DNA from: Lepiota brunneoincarnata | Taxonomy: Eukaryota; Basidiomycota; Agaricomycetes; Agaricales; Agaricaceae | DNA length: 64,000 nt | Assembly (NCBI GenBank): GCA_023014365.1 | Contig: JAEBUN010000004.1 | Span: forward strand, 1,116,001-1,180,000 | Direction of reading: 5' to 3' | Part shown: piece by piece, positions 55,890 through 64,000 of the stretch | How positions within the stretch are numbered: position 1 is the stretch's first letter | Layout: each line of letters opens with the position of its first letter | Translations under genes and position numbers: made by a program | Notes under the pieces: model-generated | What the model was told of the DNA's origin: nothing | What the model saw: only the letters and a program-made list of their open reading frames with translations | The model's database searches: none

Positions 55890-58279
55890 TCACCAGAGCC
55901 CCAAAAGTCCGCCCATCACGTTGGCAGCTGTGCGAACGGAAGATGGCAGTTGTCCAGCAACTAAGCGAGCTTTCTCCAACGAGAATGTGAACCTTTCTAC
56001 ACTTGATGAACCAGCGATCCCCATTGATTTACCTTGACCCACCAATGTTGTCTGCAGAGGGGCGGGTGCCTGGGCGGGCGAGTGAAATCTGGAACCTGTG
56101 TCACCTGACCCATCCTCTAGTTCTTGTTTCCCGGTACTCGGGTCTAGCCAAAGGGTTTCAGCGCGAAAGCAAGCAGGCCAAGTCTGTTCTGACGTCCCTG
56201 TTCGCATGAGAGGGAACCAGCGGTTGTTTGCGGGAACACGAGCCACTGCTACTCGAGCCACTCGGTTCAAAGAAGAGTGTTTCTGTTCGACGGAGTCGCT
56301 TCGACAATCGTGGGACTGGAGGGTCCTCATCATCCGTAGGATGTGCAGTAACGCCATCGATCCGTCTCCTCTTCCCAAGTACTCGTTCGCTCTTGTCGTT
56401 GTCATCAAGAGAGTTTGCGTTGGTGGATCTCCATACCGAAAAGATCTTTTCGTAATCAAGGTCGGACGAACATTTCGGAAAAGGGCTGGACGCCGATGAG
56501 GTTGCAGTTGTGCGATGGTCTTGAGAATATGCGAAACTCTGTGGTATTAATCTTGCTGCTGCAGGGGATGTAAAACCGCTGCTGTTCCTGTCAACTATAT
56601 TGCATTCGTTTTAGTATACGAGGAGGAATGGGATAAGCTAACTCGGGGACACTCACTTGCTAGTGGATGTTCGTGTGGTATTCTTGGGATATGGCGTTTC
56701 ACCCCCGCGGGTGGGGGTGACCTCACGAGAGATTTGGTGCCATCACTGTGTCGGGTCGTAGCCAAGAAACGCACTCGTTTGCTAGAGGGCAAGTCTGGGC
56801 CCGCATCGCCTAACTTTGTCAATTTACGTTTCCTGAGGTTATATCTCTGAGTATTCTCTTCGGTAAGCGGCTTGTTCTCCTGGTCGCTCGCAACCTGTTT
56901 ACTTGTAGAAGTCAACGGTGCAGCGGGCGAAGGTGGTCGAGGCCCGGGTGCTTTGCGCCGTTCATGGTCTTCAGATCCTGACTCTTCAAGTTCGGATAGG
57001 AATCGCCGAAGGTGGTGTTCATATTGTTGGACTGACTGCCCAGGCACGATGAAACGCTTGGGGCACCAGTCCCCCTGCACCAACCAATTGAGACCAGATG
57101 GCCCGGGATCTATGGGAGGATCCAAGAGAATGCTAAACGGTGCCTTCTCGAGGACCGTTTTCTCGCGACGGCTCGATGATACCAGTTGAGTGCAAGGCTT
57201 GACAACTGTACTCGAGTAATTCAAATGTTCCTTCTGCCTTGCACCTTGATAATCGAGTTTATACTGAACTTCACGCATCTCTAGCTTGAGGTCCTGTGGC
57301 GTAGCAACACCCAGGTGGAGCTCAGGATAACCCCTGATCGACCGACTCTTGTCAAAATTGATGATTTTGATTTGACCATCACCTCCAATCAGAATATTGG
57401 CGAGATCTACGCTTCCGTGGAGGATCCCTTGGCCATGCAACTGTTCGTACGCCTCCAAGCATCGACGTTTCAGAATGTCAGGCATATCGGGAGATGCTTG
57501 TATCCAGAAAGAATGATGAGGAACATCGAAAGTTAGCTGGGTTCCGTTGATGTTGGAGTGGATGCCGATGAGTGCCGGGACAACAACTCCTTGGAGAGGC
57601 CGAAGCGGAACTTTGAAAAGGGCAGCCTGATAATGTGCCGGTTTCAAAATTCTGAAGAATAAAAACGGACTCATGGCTCACCTCGCTAAAAAATCCCCTC
57701 CATCGGACGTGGCTGAACCATCTGACAAAGGATTCAATTTCAGTTTGAGCTCGCAGCAATATCGAATACTACTACTTACAGTTTGCGTATATAAGTGATT
57801 TGTTCTTCGTAAGCGCGTGCAGCCTTGATGCACAATGAATATTGGGATCTGGCTTCAAGGCAAATGTATTGTGAGCTATAGTTAGGGACCCACGGTATAG
57901 CTGACGTACTGTTGTCAATGAGGATCTCTTCAGGGCGATCATGAATTGGCGTTTGGTGCATCCAGGCCCATTTGCCCTTTGGCTCGTACAGCGACGACAT
58001 CAGAGTCGTAGTGTCTGCCAATCTGGCGGCTACTTTCTTGCGTCTTTCAAAGGCAACACGAAAGTTGATGCTCGGTTGTTGTTTTGGCAAATCCTCATTC
58101 GCCGTGCCTGCTTCTGGCTCTTGGTTAACCCATAAAGGAATATATGGTGCAAGAAGGGCACGGAAGAATGGCGAATTTCTTTTAGGCTGTGATAGGGAGT
58201 CGACCGGAGTTGTGCTGGATCGCCAGGAGCATTGGCAGAGCTGGGTAGGAGGTAAAACTGGGCGATATTGGAAATCCAT
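55890..58279 (-). CDS. Protein-kinase-like pseudokinase with disordered tail
   Basis: ATG at 58279 (MDFQYRPVLPPTQL). After an N-lobe region (FRVAFERRKKVAARLADTTT and later exons with FKVPLRPLQGVVVPALIGIH) the C-lobe reads KRRCLEAYEQLHGQGILHGS, VDLANILIGGDGQIKIINFD. Basidiomycete homologues usually have HGDxxxxNIL and a DFD/DFG-type motif. Here the catalytic-loop Asp is Ser (HGS) and the metal-binding Asp is Asn (INFD). So catalysis is unlikely unless unusual residues replace them. A basic tail follows (YNLRKRKLTKLG, KRVRFL), then an intron and a Ser/Arg-rich last exon. A stop lies at 56158-56160. If one T of the TTT at 56166-56168 (coding strand) is an overcall, the frame runs on to 55890 (ending AANVMGGLLGLW). 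Exon joins are approximate. Confidence 0.6.
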
Positions 58280-58432
58280 CGACTAAAGGCGTTGAAGTAA
58301 GAAAGGTTGGGATATAACAAGAGAGGAGTGTAGTGTGGTTGTAGATAAGTCGCGCATCATGGATGGCAACAACGAGGTCATTGTATCCAAAACCACAACA
58401 AAGGACAAAGCGTGTCCCGCGTGTCCTTGTAA

Positions 58433-58440
58433 TCACGTGA
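58433..58440. promoter_or_regulatory. TCACGTGA palindrome upstream of the pseudokinase gene
   Basis: A perfect 8-bp palindrome containing the E-box CACGTG, 154 bases upstream of the pseudokinase ATG. Fungal bHLH factors of the Cbf1 type bind such sites. Function is inferred from sequence and position only. Confidence 0.3.
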
Positions 58441-58655
58441 CCATGTAACACTGCATTAACAATACAAACAACAGGATATACACAGTTAACAGTGATATGT
58501 GTCGAAGGAAATTTGGGAAAAGAAGTGACAGTGAGATAGCGAGAGGAAGTGGTCAGAATGAAATATTGAGAAATTGGGTTGTATTTTGACCACTGCCGGT
58601 ATACACTATTACAGATCGGGAAGTGGGGAGTGGTAGATCCAACTACGTCTTGACG

Positions 58656-58874
58656 TCAACAACACCCGCGGTCTGTGTGCTCGGCTGTCTTTTGGAAATT
58701 CACTATTGCAGAGACGTAGTATGCGCGGACGAGAGGGTTATGGCGAAATTGATGAGCTGAAAAGAAAAGAAAAGCGAGCACAACGAATCCAAGAATCTTG
58801 AGGTACGGCCCATTTCGATAGGGGTGCTGGAATTTGGGATTCCGGGAAACTGATGCTATGCTAGTGTGCCCCAT
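58656..58874 (-). CDS. Possible small single-TM protein
   Basis: A 72-codon frame from ATG 58874 (MGHTSIASVSRNPKFQHPYR) with one clear hydrophobic helix (YLKILGFVVLAFLFFSAHQF) and a short basic/polar C-terminus. Amino-acid composition is protein-like and no intron is needed. I do not recognise it. It overlaps the end of the frame at 58861-59553 by 14 bases, so at least one of the two is likely an exon of something else or spurious. Confidence 0.3.
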   Translation of the reverse strand: MGHTSIASVSRNPKFQHPYRNGPYLKILGFVVLAFLFFSAHQFRHNPLVRAYYVSAIVNFQKTAEHTDRGCC

Positions 58875-59553
58875 GGACTACACATGCTGGTGCACTATAT
58901 ACTGGTAATCTACGTAGTTTAGACCTTGTCTGTTGACCTCCCTCGTGTCCGCCCTCCCCCCTCGAATATAGGTTGTGTTCACTTTCTTGAAAAGGGGGTT
59001 GGAGCTGGTAATGTGAGCTCTCTCCGAGAGACTTTGGCCCAATCATTGTTATCACTGCAGGAAACAAACTCACCCTGCGTGCCTCTACTGAACAAGACGT
59101 ATCCTGGCGCTGCCCCTCGGACCATGGAACATACGGATTATTTGGATGAATGACAGATAGGATTTTGAGCCTGCTGGTAAGTATAGGAGAATCAGCTCCT
59201 GGTTGCCGAGGTACGTTCCTCCTGGGGTGGTAAAATGTATCACTTTCAATCAGCGTTCTCTCCTGCATTGGGAATGAAAGTAAGGGATTAGCACAAAGAG
59301 TGTTTTGCTGTGTGGCTGTAGTGATAGGGAGGGGGGAGAAGAAATTTCTTCTTCGGCTTCTCGTTTCGAGCCGAATGCCGAGGACAAGACCAAGTCCGAC
59401 CAGTAGTGCTCCTGCTCCTATAGCAATGATGATGTTCGATTTATCCCCATAGGCTGACGTTACTTGGGAGCAGCATTCCCGAGTTGATGCATGATTTTTG
59501 GGCCTTGTGAGGCGTGGACAGCCGATTAGAGGTTTAACATGGCGGAGAGCCAC
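58861..59553 (-). CDS. Possible single-TM protein or last exon of a larger gene
   Basis: A 230-codon frame with one convincing TM helix (IIIAIGAGALLVGLGLVLGI), followed at once by a basic RLETRSRRR stop-transfer and a polar cytosolic tail. This is the layout of the TM-plus-tail exon of many basidiomycete surface proteins. No ectodomain was recognised upstream (59554-60238), although open frames exist there. Unknown function; it may be a fragment. Confidence 0.3.
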   Translation of the reverse strand: MALRHVKPLIGCPRLTRPKNHASTRECCSQVTSAYGDKSNIIIAIGAGALLVGLGLVLGIRLETRSRRRNFFSPLPITTATQQNTLCANPLLSFPMQERTLIESDTFYHPRRNVPRQPGADSPILTSRLKILSVIHPNNPYVPWSEGQRQDTSCSVEARRVSLFPAVITMIGPKSLGESSHYQLQPPFQESEHNLYSRGEGGHEGGQQTRSKLRRLPVYSAPACVVHGAH

Positions 59554-60326
59554 GGGATGGAGCAGGCAATGAGGTCAGTACGGGGAACATCAACCCAAGA
59601 ATGTCAAAGGCTTCTGTTGGCGGTGAAGCATCGACAAGGGTGCGAGCAAAAGACGTGAAATGGGGGGTGAGGGTGATGTGGTAAATGAAGGCATTTGAAC
59701 ATTGATGAAGTCATCCACGCTTGAAACAGCCACGAGTTCCCAGAGTATCAGGGAACCAAGTTGTCTTCTTCCGATAATTCCTCGTCCGGGACCGTAGGAC
59801 TTTTTTCCCCAGTCAGATGGTCTGTGCCTGAACACTTCCAGCCCAGGCTCAGTCCTATCCCGATGTATGGAGTATTCCCCTCTCAGGGATATGTGTCTTG
59901 GAGAATGGAAGGGGCATCGAATGCTCCCTTTGTTTGCTAGCCAGCTTCGGAGCCAGTGATCTTTGCCTGTCGGTGTCTGAGTGTCTCCATGGGAAGCGAG
60001 TCCTTCCCGGTCCTTGGGATTTCTTTCCACAGCTATCTCGCTCTGCAAAACTTCGGTGTAGTCTAGGAGGTTCTGACTGATCCTTCAACTCGCATTTGGA
60101 CAGGAGGCTACCCACTTGCCAATACCATCGGATGACCCCCCCTGTCATGGCATCTTCCATGATCGCGTATACTTCGGTACTGTTTGAGGCGGGCCACTGC
60201 CGTTTTTCCGGGAGCGCACGTCCACCCATCAAGAACAACTAGCGTCTAGGTTCCAGCTATATGCAGTATAAAATCATCATTTGTCTTCACGCTTGCACCG
60301 TGACTTGTCTGTCCTAACAGTCGATT
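59554..60326. other. Upstream region of GH74 with unassigned minus-strand frames
   Basis: About 770 bases. Two overlapping minus-strand frames (60238 down to 59855 and 60048 down to 59590) have ordinary composition but no motifs I recognise. They may be exons of the TM protein to the left. The right part must hold the GH74 promoter. CATCGGATG (60127-60135) and CT-rich patches were noted without a firm regulatory meaning. Confidence 0.3.
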
Positions 60327-63300
60327 ATGTACCGAGTCAAACTTCTCACAACCCTGACACTGGGGTTGTTGAGCACTCTCGTCAACGGCCAAACCTCTTC
60401 GCAGGCCTATACTTGGAAGAACGTGAAAGTTGGTGGAGGAGGAGGCTTCGTTCCTGGCATTGTTTTTAACCCAACAGAAAAGGTGTGCAAACCTTGGGCA
60501 TATCATTACTGTTGCCGAATAACCATGGATTCTAGGGTTTAGCCTATGCACGAACAGACATTGGTGGGGCCTACAAGCTAAATCCTGACGATACATGGAC
60601 ACCACTCCTTGACTTCGCGGATGACGCACGATGGAACTACTGGGGTGTCGATGCACTGGCCACGGATCCGGTGCAAACCAATCGCCTCTATCTAGTCAGT
60701 GGAAAAAGTTGCCTTTGAAATGCTTGGGCCTCGTTTATCCCATAGACAGGCAACCGGGATGTACACCAATTCATGGGATCCTAACAATGGCCAAATCATG
60801 ATCTCGACTAATTATGGCCAGAGCTGGACCACATCGACTCTGCCGTTTAAAGTCGGTGGCAACATGCCCGGCCGCGGAATGTGAGTGTCAGCACGGGCCC
60901 TCGATCCGGCTGATCAACCTTGAATTGTCTAGGGGAGAGGTACCATTTCTCTGTTCGTGGAAAGGGTTCTTCCGCTCATGATCGGTAGCGTCTTGCTGTA
61001 GACCCCAATTTGAACAGCATTCTGTTCTTCGGTGCTCGGAGTGGCAATGGTCTCTGGAAGTCCACTAACTTCGGGTCAAGCTGGACAAAAGTGACGGGTT
61101 TCACTGACACTGGTATGCAACGTTCTCGAGAAGTTGAAGTCGACGACATCGTGTGATTATCCTTTGCCTCTCTTCCTCCAGGCTCTTTTATTCCCGACCC
61201 CTCTGATCCGAACGGATACAATTCCGACAAACTCGGTATCGCCTGGGTTACATTCGACAAGGCATCCGGTAAATCGGGAACAGCCACTCCTCGTATCTTT
61301 GTCGGAGTCGCGAACAAGGGATCTACGAGTGTTTACGTTTCCAACAACGGTGGCTCATCTTGTGAGTAATTCTTTTCATGTCTTGAGGACAATACAGGTT
61401 TAGTGCTGTCCTCAGGGAGTGCTGTGGCTGGACAGCCGACCGTGTTTTTGCCTCACAAGGGAGTCCTGTCTCCCGCTGAGAGGTCCCTATATATCTCATA
61501 CTCCGATGGTGGAGGTCCTGTGCGTCTTTCTTTCCTGCCCCAAGACAATCCCGTTTAAAATTTCTGTACAGTACGACGGAATAACTGGCGCTATTTACAA
61601 GTACAACATCGACACTGGCGTCTGTTAGTCCTTCATACCTATACCTCTGAGGGTGTTAACCCTTAACCTGTTTTACAGGGACCAACATTACACCCGTTAG
61701 CGGCAGCGACCTCTATTTCGGATTCGGCGGTGTGACTGTTGACCTTCAAAAGAATGGCACCATTATGGTTGCTGCTCTCAACTCATGGTGGCCTGAGGGC
61801 CAAATTTTCCGCTCTACAAACGGTGGTTCGACATGGTCGCCCATCTGGAGCTGGATCAGCTACCCGAATCTGGCTAAATTTTACACTTACAACGATGCCC
61901 TTGCCCCGTGGCTAGGTCCCAACTTCGTCGACACCACCCTGGGAAATCTACAGGTCGGATGGATGATGGAAGGTGCGCCAGTAGGGCAAGATCGATTCGG
62001 CCAAGATGTTGACTATGATCCCGCAGCTCTTAGCATTGACCCCTTTGATTCCAATCACTGGCTTTATGGCACTGGTGCTACTATCTATGGGGGCCACGAC
62101 CTTCTCAAGGTATATATCGCTTATTCGTGCTCTTTGCTTTTTACGTGACTTCTGGCATGGACTCCGGCAGTGGGATACGAGCCACAACGTTACCATCAAA
62201 TCTCTGGCCGATGGCGTCGAGGAAATGGCAATCCTTGGTTTGATTTCACCCCCTTCTGGTCCTCCCTTGATCTCGGCCGTGGGCGATAACGGAGGTACGA
62301 AAGATAGGAACTCCTGCTTGAGGGTTGGCTTCTAATACCATTGTCCCAGGTTTTGTCCATCAATCGTTGACCGTTGCACCTGCCTTCCGCCACACCAACC
62401 CAAACTGGCCAACCTCTGCCGACATTGATTTCGCTGGGAACCTCCCCAACAATCTGGTTCGCATTGGAACTGGCGATAGCACTACTGGCAAACAAGTTGC
62501 TATCTCATCCGACTACGGTGTAACTTGGAACCAGCACTTTGGGGCACCAGACAATGTTAACGGTGGCAAGGTCGCCATTTCTGCTAATGCTGATACCATT
62601 CTCTGGCGCACTAGTGCTAATGGTGTTATGGTCTCTCAATTCCAATCCCAATTCGCAGCCGTCTCCACCCTTCCCTCCGGCGCCGCTATTGCATCGGACA
62701 AAAAAGCCAACGCCGTCTTTTACGGTGCATCTGGCTCGACCTTCTATCTCTCAACCGACAATGGCAAGACCTTCAGTGCTAAAGGATCTCTGGGATCTTC
62801 AACTTCGGTAGTCGATATTGCCGTCAATCCTAGTGTGACCGGCGATGTCTGGGTCTCAACAGACAAAGGCCTCTTCCACTCGACCAATAATGGTACTTCC
62901 TTCAGTACTATCTCCGGCGTCAGCCAAGCTTGGGGTATTGCTCTTGGCGCTCCCAAGAGCGCGGGTGGTTATCCTGCTGTCTTCGCTGCTGCCAACATCA
63001 ACGGCGTTGGTTATTTCAGATCGGACGACACTGGTGTCAACTGGATTAAGATCAACGATGCTGCGCATGGGTTTGGTTCTGTTAGCGCCAACTGTCTGAC
63101 TGCAGACCCTCGTGTCTACGGGCGGTGAGTTTTCCCTCCTCCCACTGTCAGGAATCTGTGTTGATAGACTTACAGCGTCTATATCGGGACTAACGGCCGC
63201 GGCATCTTCTATGGCGATGTTTCTGGTGCTGCTCCTCCCCCGACTACCACGGTCACCCGCACCACTACGACTTCGAATTCTTCCACACGTCCTCCAACAA

Positions 63301-63529
63301 CGACCTCCACGCGTCCTTCGACAACCACCACGACTACGTCCACAGGTGGCCAGGGACAGGCCGGGGGCTTTGGACAATGTGGGGGCCAAGATTGGACAGG
63401 GCCCACCACCTGTGTCGCAGGTTTCACTTGCACAGCTCAGAATCCATGTAAGTCTTGACTGTTTTTAACTTGAGGCCAAATCTGTGCTCTAATGGTTATT
63501 CAGTTTATTCCCAATGTATTCCTAGCTAA
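60327..63529 (+). CDS. GH74 xyloglucanase with CBM1
   Basis: Secreted endo-type xyloglucanase acting on plant hemicellulose. ATG at 60327: a signal peptide (KLLTTLTLGLLSTLVNG) then QTSSQAYTWKNVKVGGGGGF. The GH74 signature LAYARTDIGGAYKL carries the likely catalytic Asp of the first propeller. Bacterial-neuraminidase-like Asp boxes repeat through both seven-bladed propellers (SNNGGSSW, STNGGSTW, SDYGVTW, STDNGKTF, STNNGTSF). PEGQIFRS, NLQVGWMMEGAP and FGQDVDYDPAALSIDPFDSN are well conserved. A Thr/Pro/Ser linker (about 63235-63345) leads to a fungal CBM1 with FGQCGGQDWTGPTTCVAGF and TCTAQNPFYSQC. Stop at 63527-63529. About eleven short introns, all in frame; no frame error was found in this gene. 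Confidence 0.92.
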
Positions 63530-64000
63530 ATCAAATAAGGGCAGTGTTTGGTTGTCAAATGTAATTCGGGTCATGGGTTTCGGAATAAATTTTTTTTTCG
63601 AGCTATTCGTGTGTTATTGGGTGCCACAATTAAAAATATCATTCATAGAAAGCTAGACAAGAGCCCAGCACAGAAGTGCCATCAGGACCATGAAAGGTTT
63701 AACTGTGATATTCCAGATAAACCTAGTCAAAGCTATCCGTTTTACCTGGTGAAAACCAAACAGCCCTGCAGTCCAGACTGGTATGAGCACAAAGAACAAT
63801 TCGATCAGGTTAAAAGGAGGAGGAAAGGGGCATTCTGCGGCATAGGCCAAGGTAGCACGGCTGGACGCGACGCGTGCTTCATGGCCTACGTGGGTGGAGT
63901 AGAAGTCCCATAATGGAGGGTTTGAGGGAGGGAATAATTGAATGTTTCGAGGCTGATTGTGTAGGAAGGGTGTTGAGGTCCCAAGTATATATGCCGATGA
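63530..64000 (-). other. Right edge: 3' flank and a weak TM fragment
   Basis: After the GH74 stop the sequence is AT-rich 3' flank. On the minus strand, 63653-63850 encodes FPPPFNLIELFFVLIPVW and, after a possible intron, a second hydrophobic stretch (FMVLMALLCWALV). PFNLIE followed by a hydrophobic helix recalls the C-terminal TM region of fungal YVC1-like cation channels. The frame stops at once and the C-terminal domain would have to lie where GH74 ends, so at best this is a remnant. Confidence 0.2.

Overview
The window is nuclear DNA of a filamentous basidiomycete, most likely an agaricomycete. The reasons are: very many introns of about 50-65 nt per gene, genes packed on both strands with short shared promoters, a septin, Elongator and INO80 subunits, a fungal LRR-RhoGEF, and two secreted-type plant-cell-wall enzymes, one with a fungal cellulose-binding module (CBM1). 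A Rhizoctonia/Ceratobasidium-like fungus is my guess only. Most genes were read by following GT-AG (and some GC-AG) introns by eye, so exon borders are manual.

Layout, left to right: GH3 beta-glucosidase (+); a 3'-truncated seven-TM gene (-); mitochondrial aconitase (+); mitochondrial MutS homologue MSH1 (-); Cdc11-type septin (+); MIT-domain protein (+); INO80 Ies1-like subunit copy A (-); single-TM surface protein (+); alpha/beta-hydrolase with a long disordered N-terminus (-); F-box/LRR-like protein (-); AAAP amino-acid transporter with a damaged frame (+); LPA-type acyltransferase (+); TIM8 (-); INO80 Ies1-like copy B (+); disordered unknown protein (-); saccharopine dehydrogenase LYS1 (-); two tandem SDRs (-,-); TTC1-like TPR protein (+); mitochondrial inner-membrane peptidase IMP1 (-); Elongator subunit ELP4 (+); LRR-RhoGEF (+); APC amino-acid permease (-); protein-kinase-like pseudokinase (-); weak membrane ORFs (-); GH74 xyloglucanase with CBM1 (+).

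There is no operon logic. Themes do recur: plant polysaccharide breakdown (GH3, GH74), mitochondrial maintenance and import (aconitase, MSH1, TIM8, IMP1), amino-acid uptake and lysine synthesis (two transporters, LYS1), and polarity/cytoskeleton (septin, RhoGEF). No CRISPR, rRNA, convincing tRNA or intact transposon was seen.

The main oddities are these. (1) Two paralogue pairs each have a GT donor in one copy and a GC donor in the other at the same intron position. (2) Many conserved genes carry one apparent extra base, usually in a short homopolymer, which points to overcalls in the assembly or to real gene damage. (3) The kinase-like protein lacks both catalytic aspartates. (4) The GH3 gene has no visible secretion signal. 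I found no convincing wholly new system.
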